Shown one piece after another: positions 41,429 to 51,685 of a stretch of 64,000 nt of DNA. The translations under genes and the position numbers were made by a program. Numbering within the stretch: position 1 is the first letter of the stretch; each line of letters opens with the position of its first letter. Location of the stretch: assembly GCF_000293785.1 (NCBI RefSeq), contig NZ_AKZI01000025.1, positions 1-64,000 on the forward strand. Reading direction: 5' to 3'. The stretch comes from Rhodovulum sp. PH10 (lineage in GTDB: Bacteria > Pseudomonadota > Alphaproteobacteria > Rhizobiales > Xanthobacteraceae). A model generated the notes under the pieces. The model was not told where the DNA came from. It saw only the letters and a list, made by a program, of their open reading frames with translations, and did not search any database.

Positions 41429-41713
41429 ATGCTCACCAAGATTCTGATCGCCGGGCTGATCTACGGGATGGTGCAGGCCGTGCTGTTCGGCATCGGCACC
41501 GTCCTGGTCGCATCGACGCCGCTCGCCGACAGCGCCGGCACCCTGATGCCATGGGTGGTGGCGGTGAGCTTCTGCCTCGCCGTGCCGCTGACCTGGTATC
41601 TGGTGCCGCGGATGCGCGCCCGCTTCTGGCGCAAGCAGCAGGCGCGCGAGGATGCCGGGCTGCCGCGCGAGCCGCGCGCCGCCGCCTCGACGCCGGGCTC
41701 GCTCACCGAGTGA
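41429..41713 (+). CDS. Small two-helix inner-membrane protein, unknown function
   Basis: A 94-residue protein with two membrane helices, about 4-29 (ILIAGLIYGMVQAVLFGIGTVLV) and 38-58 (LMPWVVAVSFCLAVPLTWYLV), followed by a basic cytoplasmic segment (RMRARFWRKQQAREDAG) and a short alanine/proline-rich tail. The ATG at 41429 is preferred over one at 41390 because a GGAGG ribosome-binding site lies 8 bp upstream. It converges on the AbrB-type transporter gene. Not recognised as a characterised family. Confidence 0.7.
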   Translation: MLTKILIAGLIYGMVQAVLFGIGTVLVASTPLADSAGTLMPWVVAVSFCLAVPLTWYLVPRMRARFWRKQQAREDAGLPREPRAAASTPGSLTE

Positions 41714-41805
41714 GGCCGGCCGGCCCGCACCGCACGACCTCCCGAACCGTTCGACCGAGGCCGGCGCCCGCGCGCGCCGGCCGTCGCGGCTCACGCCCGA
41801 TCGCC

Positions 41806-42912
41806 TCACCGGCCGGAGCGGCGCGAGGCGTGCACCTTCGCCACCCGGGTGGCGACGAAGCGGGCGATCGCCGGGCCGGTCAGGAGCACCACCAGGAACC
41901 GGCCGGTCTGCATCGCCATCACGAACGGCACGTCGACCGGCGTCGAGGCGGCGATGATCGCCACCGAATCCGCCCCGCCCGGGCTGGTCGCCAGATACGC
42001 GGTGAGCGGGTCGATCCCGGCGAACTGCACCAGCACGACGGCAAAGCCGCCGCACACCACGATCAGGAGAAAGATCGCCGCGGCGAGCCGCGGCAGCGCC
42101 CGGCCGGCATGGACGAGAATCTGCCGGGTGAAGCGCAGACCGATGGTCCAGCCGATCAGCGGATAGGCGATCGCCAGCAGCCACGGCGGCAGCGTGATGG
42201 TGAGCCAGCCGAGATCCTGCAGCAAGATGGCGAGCGCGAGCGACACCAGCATCGGCCCCGCCTGCAGACGCAACCGCACCGCGACGACGCTGCCGATCGC
42301 CACCACCGCGACGGTGCCGGCGAGCGAAGGCCAGTGCACCGGCGGGAACCAGTCGATCGCCGGCGCCGTCGTGGTGCCGCTCACCCACAGCGCCGAGACC
42401 AGCGAGGCGACCACCGTCACCATCACCACCCGCAGATACTGCATCAACGCGACGAGGCGGGCATCGGCGCCGTAGCCGTCCGACATCAGCACGATGGCGG
42501 TCGCCGCACCCGGCGAGGCGCCCCACACCGCGGTCGTGCCGGGCAAGACCTCGAAGCGGGCGAGCAGCCAGCCGAGCATGGTGCTCACGGCGATCACCGA
42601 AAAAACCGCGCCGACGAACACCGGCCAGTCGCGCAAAATCTCGACCAGCAGCTCCGGGGTGATCGATCGCGCGATCAGGCAGCCGATCACCCCTTGCGCG
42701 ACCAGGAACGGCATGCGCGGCACTCGCACCGGGCCGTCGGCCGCGGCGAGCGCGATGCCCGCGGCCATCGCGCCGAGCAGCATCGCCGCCGGAAAGCGCA
42801 GATATTCGAGAAAGGCGACGACGACCGCGGTGAGGGCGAGCAGCACGCCCCAGCGGACCCCCGTCCCCGTCGTCGCGAGGGAGAGCGGGCGACGGGCATC
42901 GGGCAGGCGCAT
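41806..42912 (-). CDS. AbrB-family membrane protein (putative transporter)
   Basis: A 368-residue polytopic protein with about ten to eleven hydrophobic segments, formed by two copies of the AbrB duplication (Gly/Pro-rich half repeats). The repeats are visible as LRFPAAMLLGAMAAGIALA with PGTTAVWGASPGAATAIVLMSDGYGADARLVALMQYLRVV, and later YPLIGWTIGLRFTRQIL with ATSPGGADSVAIIAASTPVDVPFVMAMQTGRFLVVLL. The family is sometimes labelled ammonia monooxygenase regulator or AbrB-type transporter; substrates are unknown. This is unrelated to the Bacillus AbrB transcription factor. The gene is solitary. Confidence 0.85.
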   Translation of the reverse strand: MRLPDARRPLSLATTGTGVRWGVLLALTAVVVAFLEYLRFPAAMLLGAMAAGIALAAADGPVRVPRMPFLVAQGVIGCLIARSITPELLVEILRDWPVFVGAVFSVIAVSTMLGWLLARFEVLPGTTAVWGASPGAATAIVLMSDGYGADARLVALMQYLRVVMVTVVASLVSALWVSGTTTAPAIDWFPPVHWPSLAGTVAVVAIGSVVAVRLRLQAGPMLVSLALAILLQDLGWLTITLPPWLLAIAYPLIGWTIGLRFTRQILVHAGRALPRLAAAIFLLIVVCGGFAVVLVQFAGIDPLTAYLATSPGGADSVAIIAASTPVDVPFVMAMQTGRFLVVLLTGPAIARFVATRVAKVHASRRSGR

Positions 42913-43163
42913 GGAGAACGTCCGGGGGATCCGACCGGCCGTGGGCGACGGGCGGCCCCGATGCGGGGGACGGATCGGATGGAGAGAGACAGGGGTGGCC
43001 CGTCCGCAACGTCGGTGACGATGCCGCGAAAATCAAGCCGCGACCCGCCCGTCCGGCAGCGGACAGTCTTTCCGAAAACGCATGCGTTGCGACGCGCGTC
43101 GATCACGCTCCGCGGTGGTGCACCGGAAGGGGGCGGCCGGGGGCGGCGCGCCTCGGGGGACGG

Positions 43164-44348
43164 TCAGGCAAAGGTCCGCGGCGCCGGCGAGATCACCTGC
43201 CCGCCGGAGGTCGTCACTTTCAGCACCGCGAGGCCGCGCTGATTGGTGCCGTCGGGGCGGAAGCGGAAGACGCCGTCGATGCCGGAGAAGCCGGACGGGT
43301 TGGTGAGCACCTGGTCGCCGATGCGGTTGCCCCCTTGCGCGCGCATCAGCGCGGCGACCAGCGCCACCGCGTCGTAGGCGAGCGTCGCGGTGCGCACCGG
43401 GTCCTGGCCGTAGCGGCCGCGATAGCGGGTCGAGAAGGCGCGAAAGCCGGCCGAATCGGGCGCGGCGAACCAGGCACCCTGCAGCGCCGGGTCGGCAAAC
43501 ACGCGGGGATCGTCCCACAGGCCGGTGCCGAGCAGCTGGAGCCGCGAGAGATCGACCCCGCCGCCCTGCAGCGCCTTCACCACACGCGGCACCGTGTCGC
43601 CCGAATCGGGAATGAACAGCGCATCCGCCTGCGAGGCGGCGGCGGCAATCTGGCGGACCGGCCCCTGCAGGCCGGCATCGGTCGGCTTGTAGCGCTCGAT
43701 CGCCACCACCCGGCCGCCCTTGCGGCCGACCAGCTGGCGGAACGCCGCCTCGACCACGCTGCCATAAGGGTTGTCGGGCATCATCGCGACGAACGAGCGC
43801 TTGTTCTGCGAGACGGCGTAGTCGACGATCCGGTCGACGTCGGTCTCCGGCAAGAAGCTCAGGAGAAAGACGCCGCGGCCGGCGACGTTCGAATCGGTGG
43901 AGAAGGCGATCACCGGCACGCCGCGGCCGCGCGCCTCCTGGGCGGCGGCGCCGACCGCATGGGCGAACAGCGGCCCGAGCAGCACCACGGCGCCCTCGTC
44001 GAGCGCCTGCCGGGCGGCCGCCTGGGCGCCCTGGGCGGTGCCGCCGTCGTCCTTCACCACCAGCTGGAGCTCGGGATTGTTGAACTCGGCGAGCGCCATC
44101 TCGCCGGCATTCTTCATCGAGATCGCGGCGGCGCCGGCATTGCCGCCGGCCCCGAGCGGCAGGATCAGGCCGATCCGGGTGCCGCCGCCCGGCGGCAGCG
44201 CGCCGGCGCCGGGCGGCACGGCATTGGGGTCGGCGGGCGGCGGGGTGGTCGAGGAGGGGCTGCCGAGATCGAGGCCGGAGCAGCCGGCGAGCGTGCCGAG
44301 CGCGAGGCCGAGGACCACGACACGGCGGGTCGGATCGAATGGTTCCAT
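43164..44348 (-). CDS. Penicillin-binding protein activator (LpoA/YraM-like lipoprotein)
   Basis: A 394-residue lipoprotein with a lipobox LAGC (C23) and a proline-rich linker, followed by a periplasmic-binding-protein type I fold: GTRIGLILPLGAGGNAGAAAISMKNAGEMALAEF, VLLGPLFAHAVGAAAQEARGRGVPVIAFSTDSNVAG, RSFVAMMPDNPYGSVVEAAFRQLV and FRFRPDGTNQRGLAVLKV. It matches the alphaproteobacterial LpoA-like family. The divergent rsmI and yraN genes recreate the yraL-yraM-yraN grouping known from Escherichia coli, which supports the call. It probably sits in the outer membrane; activation of a class A PBP is inferred from the family. Confidence 0.85.
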   Translation of the reverse strand: MEPFDPTRRVVVLGLALGTLAGCSGLDLGSPSSTTPPPADPNAVPPGAGALPPGGGTRIGLILPLGAGGNAGAAAISMKNAGEMALAEFNNPELQLVVKDDGGTAQGAQAAARQALDEGAVVLLGPLFAHAVGAAAQEARGRGVPVIAFSTDSNVAGRGVFLLSFLPETDVDRIVDYAVSQNKRSFVAMMPDNPYGSVVEAAFRQLVGRKGGRVVAIERYKPTDAGLQGPVRQIAAAASQADALFIPDSGDTVPRVVKALQGGGVDLSRLQLLGTGLWDDPRVFADPALQGAWFAAPDSAGFRAFSTRYRGRYGQDPVRTATLAYDAVALVAALMRAQGGNRIGDQVLTNPSGFSGIDGVFRFRPDGTNQRGLAVLKVTTSGGQVISPAPRTFA

Positions 44349-44535
44349 GCGGATACTCCCCCCACACACCGGGGCGCGGGCCGTTCGAGCAGCGTTCGTA
44401 TCGCCCCAGAGCGCCACAGCATGCCCGGCCGGTCAATCCTTCGTGACCCTTTTCGGCCACCCGAAAGCCACGAACCGGCCGTGCCCGCCGCGCCGTGCGA
44501 CTTCCGGGGCGCCGCGCCGGGGGCTAGAAACGGGC

Positions 44536-45543
44536 ATGACCCGTGCCCACCCCGAAAACGCCCGCGAGCGGGCGCCGACCGCCGCGGCCGATGCCCGCAC
44601 CTTCCTGCTGCTCGGCGAGGACCGGCCAGCGCCGCCGCTCGCTCCCGGCCTCTACGTGGTGGCGACGCCGATCGGCCATCTCGACGACGTGTCGCTGCGC
44701 GCGCTCGGAACGCTCGCCGCCGCCGACCTGATCGCCTGCGAGGACACCCGCGTCACCCGCAAGCTCTTGGCGCGCTACGGCATTGCGCGGCCGCTCACCG
44801 CCTATCACGAGCACAATGCCGCGCAAGCCCGCCCGGCGCTGATCGCAAAACTGCGGGACGGCGCGGCGATCGCGCTGGTGTCGGATGCCGGCATGCCGCT
44901 GGTGTCGGACCCCGGCTTTCGGCTGGTGCGCGAGGCGCGCGAGACCGGGCTGCCGGTCACCGCGGTGCCGGGGCCGTCGGCGGTGCCGACCGCGCTGGCG
45001 ATCGCAGGCCTGCCGACCGACCGCTTCTTCTTCGAGGGATTCTTGCCACCCAAGGCAGGCGCACGAAAAAGCCGGATCGAGGCGCTGAAAAACATTCCGG
45101 CGACGCTGGTGGTGTTCGAGACCGGCCCGCGGCTCGCCGCGGCGCTTTCGGACCTGTCCGAGGGTTTGGGCGCGGAGCGCGAGGCCGCAGTGTGCCGGGA
45201 ACTCACGAAGCTGCACGAGGAGGTGCGGCGCGGCACCCTCGGCACGCTCGCACGGGATTATGCGGCGGGGGCGGAGACGCGCGGCGAGATCGTGCTGGTG
45301 ATCGGCCCGCCGGCTGCGGAAGCGGGCGCCGACGACGCCGAGATCGAGGCGCGGCTGCGCGAGGCGCTGGCCGAGAAAAGCTCCCTCAAGGACGCGGTGG
45401 CGGCGGTGGTGGCGGCGACCGGAGCGCCGCGCCGGGTGGTCTATCAGCGCGCGCTGGCGCTCGGCCGGGACGACGCGCCGGACGGGGACACCCCGGAGGG
45501 GACCGCGCAGGAGGACGTGCAGGAGGACGACACCGGTGATTGA
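44536..45543 (+). CDS. rsmI: 16S rRNA (cytidine1402-2'-O)-methyltransferase RsmI
   Basis: A 335-residue tetrapyrrole-methylase-fold enzyme that 2'-O-methylates C1402 of 16S rRNA. Motifs: [94 protein letters not shown] and [16 protein letters not shown]. It is longer than usual because of an N-terminal leader of about 40 residues and an acidic tail. The ATG at 44536 is the only good start before the core. The stop overlaps yraN by 8 bp. Confidence 0.94.
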   Translation: MTRAHPENARERAPTAAADARTFLLLGEDRPAPPLAPGLYVVATPIGHLDDVSLRALGTLAAADLIACEDTRVTRKLLARYGIARPLTAYHEHNAAQARPALIAKLRDGAAIALVSDAGMPLVSDPGFRLVREARETGLPVTAVPGPSAVPTALAIAGLPTDRFFFEGFLPPKAGARKSRIEALKNIPATLVVFETGPRLAAALSDLSEGLGAEREAAVCRELTKLHEEVRRGTLGTLARDYAAGAETRGEIVLVIGPPAAEAGADDAEIEARLREALAEKSSLKDAVAAVVAATGAPRRVVYQRALALGRDDAPDGDTPEGTAQEDVQEDDTGD

Positions 45544-45961
45544 GAAGGACGCCTCCTCCGGCCCGCCGGCGGCGCACGAGCCGGCCGACCAGAAGCCGGC
45601 CGCCGAGCGGGTGGCCGCCCAAAAGCTCGGGATTTCGGCGGAGAGCCGGGCGGCGTCGTTTCTCATGGGGCGCGGCTGGCGGATTCTCCAGCGGCGGGTG
45701 AGGACGCCGGTCGGCGAGATCGACATCGTGGCGGAGCGGGCCGGCACCATCGCCTTCGTCGAGGTCAAGGCGCGCAGCTCGCTCGACAGGGCGGCCGAGG
45801 CGGTGACGCCGCGCCAGCGCGCGAGAATCATCGCCGCCGCGCAGCACTGGCTGGCGCGCTCGCCGATGGCGGCGAACGCCGCGCTCACCTTCGACGTGAT
45901 CCTGGTCGCACCCGGCCGTGCCCCGCAGCACCTTCCGGGCGCCTTCGACGCCAGCGAGTGA
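45536..45961 (+). CDS. yraN: YraN/UPF0102 endonuclease-fold protein
   Basis: A 141-residue protein with the PD-(D/E)XK-like UPF0102 core: [48 protein letters not shown] (EID and EVK carry the acidic residues and lysine), then ALTFDVILV. The first 33 residues are a proline/alanine-rich extension. Start is GTG at 45536, overlapping rsmI by 8 bp. YraN proteins are predicted nucleases of unclear role. The order rsmI-yraN-gshB is common in the group, although here a chemoreceptor gene on the opposite strand lies before gshB. Confidence 0.9.
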   Translation: MIEKDASSGPPAAHEPADQKPAAERVAAQKLGISAESRAASFLMGRGWRILQRRVRTPVGEIDIVAERAGTIAFVEVKARSSLDRAAEAVTPRQRARIIAAAQHWLARSPMAANAALTFDVILVAPGRAPQHLPGAFDASE

Positions 45962-46006
45962 CGCCAGCGCGGACGGCGGCCGCCCGCACACTTCGCCGTC
46001 GGGCCG

Positions 46007-47770
46007 TCAGGCCGCCCGCCGGCCGGTCCCCGTGCCGCGCTCGTCGCGCAGCCGGTCGAAAAAGCCCTCCACCGCCCGCGCCAACTCCTCGGTCTCGCGG
46101 GTGAGGGCGGAAACCCGCTCCAGCACGTCGCCGGCCGAGCGGCTGGTCTCGCCGATCGCCCCGGTGACGCCGGCGATGTTGCCGACCAGCGCCTGGTTGC
46201 CGCGCGCGGCGAGATGGGCGCTCTCGGAGATTTCGCGGGCGGCGGCGTTCTGCTGCTCGACCGCGGTGGCGATGGTGGTGGTGACGTCGGAGATCTTTCG
46301 CATCGCCGTACCGATCTCGCCCACCGCCGAGGCGGCCGAGCGGGTCGAGGCCTGGATCGCCGACACCTGCTCGGAGATCTCGCTGGTCGCCTTGGCGGTC
46401 TGGCCGGCGAGCTGCTTGACCTCCTGGGCGACCACCGCGAACCCCTTGCCGGCCTCGCCGGCGCGGGCCGCCTCGATGGTGGCGTTGAGCGCCAACAGAT
46501 TGGTCTGGGCGGCGATCGCCTGGATCAGCTGCATCACGTCGCCGATCCGCACGCTCGCCGCGGCGAGCCCCTCGATCTCCTGCACCGAGCGCACCGTCTT
46601 GGCGTCGGCGTCGGCGACGATGCCGGAGGCCTGCTCGACCTGCCGGCCGATCTCGCCGACCGAGCCGGTCAGCTCCTCGGCGGCGGCGGCGACCGTCTGG
46701 ATGCCGTGGCTCGCCTGCTCGGTCGCCTGCGAGGCGGCGCCCGCCTCGTTGGTCGCATCGGTGGCGAGGCCGGTGATCGATTCGGCGGCGGTGCGCATCG
46801 AGCCGGCGCCGCGCGTCACCGATTCGAGGATGTGGGCGACCGAGGAATGGAACTCGGAGATCGCCGCCTCGAGCGTCTCGGTCCGCTCGGCGGTGGCGGC
46901 GGACTGCGCCTCGATCTCGGAGGCGAGCTCCTTGTTGCGGGTCATCGCGCCGTCGAACACCGCGACCGCGCGGGCGAGCGCGCCGATCTCGTCGCCGCGC
47001 TCGGTATAGGCTACGGCACCGGTATGGGTGCCGCCCGCGACCGCCTCGATGGTGCGGGTGATGGTGGAGAGCGGGCCGACGATCTGGCGGCGGATCATCA
47101 GCGCGCCGGCGATCGCGATCAGCACCGCGAGGATCGCGACGGTGTTCTCGATGGTCTTGAAGCGGGCCGCGCTCGCGCGGGTGTCGTCGACGCGGTGGGT
47201 GCGCGCGGCATAGATCTTGGCGATCGATTCGAGCTCGGCGTTGAGCGCCTTGCGGACCGAGCGGTTGGCCTCGTTGTCGCCCCACTCGCGGCCGGCCGCC
47301 GGGGACACCTCGACCGCGCGGCGCACCAGCTCGGTGCGGAACGCGACGAACTGCTTCACCTTCTCCGACAGGGCGGCGAACTGCGCGGCGTCGTCGTCGC
47401 GGACGATCTTGCCCCACTCGCCGAGCACCGTCTCGATCCGGGCGTTGAAGGCCATCAAGCCTTCGCCGTACTTCTTCACCTTGGCGGGCTCGGTCGACAT
47501 GTAGATGCCGCGCGATTCCATCACCACCGCATAGACGAGGCTGTTGATCCGCTCGACGTTGCGGGCGCCGGCGGCCGCCGACTCGATCTCGGCCGCGAGA
47601 TGCTCCTCCTCGGTGATCGCCAGGTAGGCGACGGTGCCGAGCACCGCGACGGCGATCCCGAGAACGGCAAAAATCGTGTACAGCTTTGCGGTGATCGATA
47701 CCCGTGCTAGCGCATTCACCTCTGCGGCCTCCGGACGGACTTTTACGCGAACTGCGCGAATGTCGGGCAT
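46007..47770 (-). CDS. Membrane-bound methyl-accepting chemotaxis protein
   Basis: A 587-residue chemoreceptor. Order: membrane helix at about 28-52 ([27 protein letters not shown]), a four-helix-bundle periplasmic sensor (about 55-210; [23 protein letters not shown]), a second membrane helix ([17 protein letters not shown]), HAMP ([20 protein letters not shown]), and a signalling domain whose tip is [42 protein letters not shown]. No C-terminal CheR-tethering pentapeptide is seen; it ends GTGRRAA. It is divergent from gshB by only 45 bp and converges on yraN, so it interrupts the rsmI-yraN-gshB order on the opposite strand. Confidence 0.93.
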   Translation of the reverse strand: MPDIRAVRVKVRPEAAEVNALARVSITAKLYTIFAVLGIAVAVLGTVAYLAITEEEHLAAEIESAAAGARNVERINSLVYAVVMESRGIYMSTEPAKVKKYGEGLMAFNARIETVLGEWGKIVRDDDAAQFAALSEKVKQFVAFRTELVRRAVEVSPAAGREWGDNEANRSVRKALNAELESIAKIYAARTHRVDDTRASAARFKTIENTVAILAVLIAIAGALMIRRQIVGPLSTITRTIEAVAGGTHTGAVAYTERGDEIGALARAVAVFDGAMTRNKELASEIEAQSAATAERTETLEAAISEFHSSVAHILESVTRGAGSMRTAAESITGLATDATNEAGAASQATEQASHGIQTVAAAAEELTGSVGEIGRQVEQASGIVADADAKTVRSVQEIEGLAAASVRIGDVMQLIQAIAAQTNLLALNATIEAARAGEAGKGFAVVAQEVKQLAGQTAKATSEISEQVSAIQASTRSAASAVGEIGTAMRKISDVTTTIATAVEQQNAAAREISESAHLAARGNQALVGNIAGVTGAIGETSRSAGDVLERVSALTRETEELARAVEGFFDRLRDERGTGTGRRAA

Positions 47771-47815
47771 TGGCCGTTAAGCAACCCTTGTGACGACCGA
47801 AAAACCCCCGAGGAT

Positions 47816-48757
47816 ATGAAGTTGTACGTAGCAGTGCAGATGGATCCGATCGAGCGGATCAAGATTCGCGGCGACTCGACCTTTGCTCTGCTGCTCGAAG
47901 CGCAGCGTCGTGGACATTCGATCCATTATTATACCCCCGATGCACTGGCCCAGCGCGGCAACGACGTCTTCGCGCGGGTGCATCCGCTCACCGTGCGCGA
48001 CACCGAGGGCGACCATTTCACGCTCGGCGCGCCGGAGCGCGAGAACCTCGCCCGCTTCGACGTGATCCTGTTGCGGCAGGACCCGCCGTTCGATCTCGCC
48101 TACATCACCACCACCCACATGCTGGAGCGGGTGCATCCGCGAACGCTGGTGGTCAACGACCCGGCGAGCGTGCGCAACGCGCCGGAGAAGGTGTTCGTCA
48201 CCGAGTTTCCCGAGCTGATGCCGCCGACCCTGATCACCCGCGACCGCGCCGAGATCGACGCCTTCCGTGCCGAGCACGGCGGCATCGTGATGAAGCCCTT
48301 GTACGGCCACGGCGGCGGCGCGGTCTTTCGGCTCACCCGCGACGACCTCAATTACGGCTCGCTCTACGACCTGTTCGCGGTGACCTATCGCGAGCCGTGG
48401 GTGGTGCAGAAGTTCCTGCCGGCGGTGTCGCTCGGCGACAAGCGCATCATCCTGGTGGACGGAGAGTTCGCCGGCGCGGTCAACCGGGTGCCGGCGGCCG
48501 ACGATCTGCGCTCCAACATGGTGCGCGGCGGCGCCGCGGCGGCGACCGAGCTGACCAGCCGCGAGCGCGAGATCTGCGAGCGGATCGGCCCCGCCCTGCG
48601 CGAGCGCGGGCTTCTGTTCGTCGGCATCGACGTGATCGACGGCTTCCTCACCGAGATCAACGTCACCTCGCCGACCGGCATCCGCGCGGTGAAGAACCTC
48701 GGCGGGCCGGACATCGCGGTGACGATCTGGGACGCGATCGAGGCGAAGCGCGGCTGA
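47816..48757 (+). CDS. gshB: Glutathione synthetase
   Basis: A 313-residue ATP-grasp ligase joining gamma-glutamylcysteine and glycine. Motifs: [144 protein letters not shown] and [11 protein letters not shown]. Length is normal. The ATG at 47816 follows GAGGAT. The gene for the first step (gshA) is not in the window. Confidence 0.96.
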   Translation: MKLYVAVQMDPIERIKIRGDSTFALLLEAQRRGHSIHYYTPDALAQRGNDVFARVHPLTVRDTEGDHFTLGAPERENLARFDVILLRQDPPFDLAYITTTHMLERVHPRTLVVNDPASVRNAPEKVFVTEFPELMPPTLITRDRAEIDAFRAEHGGIVMKPLYGHGGGAVFRLTRDDLNYGSLYDLFAVTYREPWVVQKFLPAVSLGDKRIILVDGEFAGAVNRVPAADDLRSNMVRGGAAAATELTSREREICERIGPALRERGLLFVGIDVIDGFLTEINVTSPTGIRAVKNLGGPDIAVTIWDAIEAKRG

Positions 48758-48878
48758 GTCCTTCTTCGTCCGCCGTCGCGCATTTTTTTCTCGCCCGCCG
48801 TCGCGAACGGCGCGAGCGAATGGAGGCCGGGGCGAGCCGTCCCGGCGCCGGTGTCGCTGCAACGGGTCTGACGCGCCG

Positions 48879-49283
48879 TCAGTTGTTCGGCGCGCCTTCC
48901 TCGATCCAGCGCCGGATGGTGTCGCGGTCGCAGGTCGACAGCTTCTTCTTGCCGTGCGGCATGCGGATTTCCGGCTTCACCCGCCAGTCGAGCAGCGCCA
49001 TCAGGCTCGACGCGCTGGCGTCGCCCGCGACCACCATCGGCCCGAACTTGGTGCCCTTCATCACGCCCTCGTAGGTGCGCAGATCGAGGCCGCTCGCCTC
49101 GTATCCGGCGCCGCCCGGCGCGTGACACTCGATGCACCGACCCTTGAAGATCGGAACGACGTCCTCGCTGAAGCTGATGGTCGGCGCCCGGTTCGACTTG
49201 CTCTTCGCGATCGCGATTTGGGGGAGTGCGCCGATCGCCGTCACGGCGAGCACGGCGACGATGCCCCGCAGCCAAGGTCTCAT
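48879..49283 (-). CDS. Small secreted c-type cytochrome-like protein
   Basis: A 134-residue protein with a signal peptide (IVAVLAVTAIGALPQIAIA) and one heme-binding CxxCH (CIECH) in ISFSEDVVPIFKGRCIECHAPGGAGYEASGLDLRTYEGVM. Downstream, KPEIRMPHGKKKLSTCDRDTIRRWIEEGAPNN provides a candidate axial methionine and the C-terminal helix. The pattern is that of the Planctomycete-type cytochrome c module (PSCyt1-like), here stand-alone. It probably functions as a periplasmic electron carrier; the partner is unknown. It is convergent with gshB and divergent from the next gene. Confidence 0.8.
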   Translation of the reverse strand: MRPWLRGIVAVLAVTAIGALPQIAIAKSKSNRAPTISFSEDVVPIFKGRCIECHAPGGAGYEASGLDLRTYEGVMKGTKFGPMVVAGDASASSLMALLDWRVKPEIRMPHGKKKLSTCDRDTIRRWIEEGAPNN

Positions 49284-49562
49284 CTCGGTTCCCTCGTTAC
49301 AACGCCAGCGCTGTCGGGGGCATCCGGACGGGGCGGGGGTTCGCGCACCGGATACAGCGGAGGCCGACCCCCGCGGCGATCGATGCTAAGGCGTTGCGAG
49401 ATGAAATCAATCGGAGAAACGCGCAGGATCGGGACGTCAGGGTTGCCGAATGGTAAAATGGCGCCATCATGCGGCCGGTGGGGCCGGCCGCCGGTGATGT
49501 GATTTGCCTCGGCCGGAGACGCGTGCTCCGATTTGTGCCGCACCCCGCACGAGGAGAACGTC

Positions 49563-50042
49563 ATGCGCTACTGGACCGGTCTCGTGTTCTTCGCCCTCGG
49601 GGCGTACCTGTTCACCGCCGCCGTGCTGCACCGGCGCAAGGTGCTGGCCGCCCGCGCCGCCGCGGTCGCCGCCGGCGAGCCGGTGCACGCCAAGCTCGAT
49701 CTCGGCTCGGTCGCCACCATGGGCGAGATGATGCGGCCGGTGATCCTGTTCTTCGTGATGGTGGTCGCGCTGCAGATCGTCGCGCTCTACTTCTTCTTCG
49801 GCGGCGACAGCGTGATGGCGCTGACCGATCTCGTCGGCCTGCTCTTCCTGTTCGCCGCCTACGCGACCTGGATGAGCCTTCGCGTCGAGTACCGGATGAG
49901 CGAGCTCGACACCGCCCGCAAGGAGGAGGCCGACCGCCGCAAGGCGGCAGCCCTCGAGGAGGCGATGGCGGCCGCGCGCGCCGAAGGGGCCGCCGCCGAG
50001 CCCGGCCTGCCGCCGCCGGGCGTCGTGCCCTCGGCGTCCTGA
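49563..50042 (+). CDS. Three-helix membrane protein, unknown function
   Basis: A 159-residue protein with predicted membrane helices at about 3-22 (YWTGLVFFALGAYLFTAAVL), 58-80 (MRPVILFFVMVVALQIVALYFFFG) and 86-105 (ALTDLVGLLFLFAAYATWMSL). A charged, alanine-rich, probably helical tail follows (ARKEEADRRKAAALEEAMAAARAEG). The ATG at 49563 has AGGAG 7 bp upstream. It converges on cysK and is not recognised as a characterised family. Confidence 0.75.
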   Translation: MRYWTGLVFFALGAYLFTAAVLHRRKVLAARAAAVAAGEPVHAKLDLGSVATMGEMMRPVILFFVMVVALQIVALYFFFGGDSVMALTDLVGLLFLFAAYATWMSLRVEYRMSELDTARKEEADRRKAAALEEAMAAARAEGAAAEPGLPPPGVVPSAS

Positions 50043-50159
50043 CGCAGACTCGTCCGAACGGATTCCGCGCCGTGCAGGACGGCGACGCAGGCGGCGCAGG
50101 CGATGCGGCTGCCCGCGTGACGTGATGCGGGACGGCGCGTTCACGCCCCGGCGCAGGTG

Positions 50160-50193
50160 AAAAAACCCGCCGGAGCGGTGGGCTCCGACGGGC
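50160..50193 (-). terminator. Rho-independent terminator downstream of cysK
   Basis: An 11-bp stem with one mismatch, CCCGCCGGAGC (50166-50176) and GCTCCGACGGG (50182-50192), with T6 on the minus strand (A6 at 50160-50165). TTTT also follows on the plus strand (50194-50197), so it can serve the convergent membrane-protein gene as well. Confidence 0.85.
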
Positions 50194-50247
50194 TTTTGGG
50201 GGTATCGCGGCGGACCGTGGCCGTTCGTGGGCTGCCCACGCGTGGGC

Positions 50248-51240
<993 letters not shown>

Positions 51241-51685
51241 GGTCTTTCTCCCTGGCGACGGGCCCTGAACCCCCGACATGGGGAGGATCCTTAAAATATC
51301 CATCTCCCGCGGACAACACGATCGCGGCAGAACGAAAGACTTTCCTCACGCTCCTGCACGATGGAAGAACAATATTTCTTCTGGCGCGATTCCGGAGAAG
51401 ATCGGCCGCATCCCGGTGCCGTCGTGCCTCCACCGGTCGCGCGAACGTGACCGGAGCCGGCGGGCCGGCCCCGCGATCCAGGTCAGAAATGGCGCATCGC
51501 GTGAATTCTGCCCGCGAAGCGCGCGACCTCCTTACCAAAGCGTTGACGCCGGCTTGACCGTTAACCACCGATTAAGCGTAAAACAACAACTTAGGAGCAG
51601 TTCTTGAGGTGATTCGTGCACCCCGCGCGCTCTCCCGGCGGCGGCGCAGCAGGAATCCGAAAATCTTCCGACGGAGAAAAGAAAC
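51241..51685. other. 445-bp divergent intergenic region between cysK and the HAMP-protein gene
   Basis: No gene is supported. The right-hand third (51540-51600) is AT-richer and holds a perfect CtrA-type box, listed separately, about 110 bp before the HAMP-protein start. The left part should hold the cysK promoter, but no clear -35/-10 pair was seen. Confidence 0.5.
51561..51575. promoter_or_regulatory. CtrA-type box TTAA-N7-TTAA
   Basis: TTAACCACCGATTAA matches the full CtrA consensus (TTAA-N7-TTAA) used in alphaproteobacteria for cell-cycle and motility genes. It lies 111 bp before the HAMP-domain gene and about 320 bp from cysK on the other side. Such a match is rare by chance in DNA this GC-rich. 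Confidence 0.65.

Noticed and set aside
47777-47792. CtrA site between the membrane chemoreceptor and gshB
   Set aside because: TTAA-N7-TTGT has only one intact half, so it is not counted.
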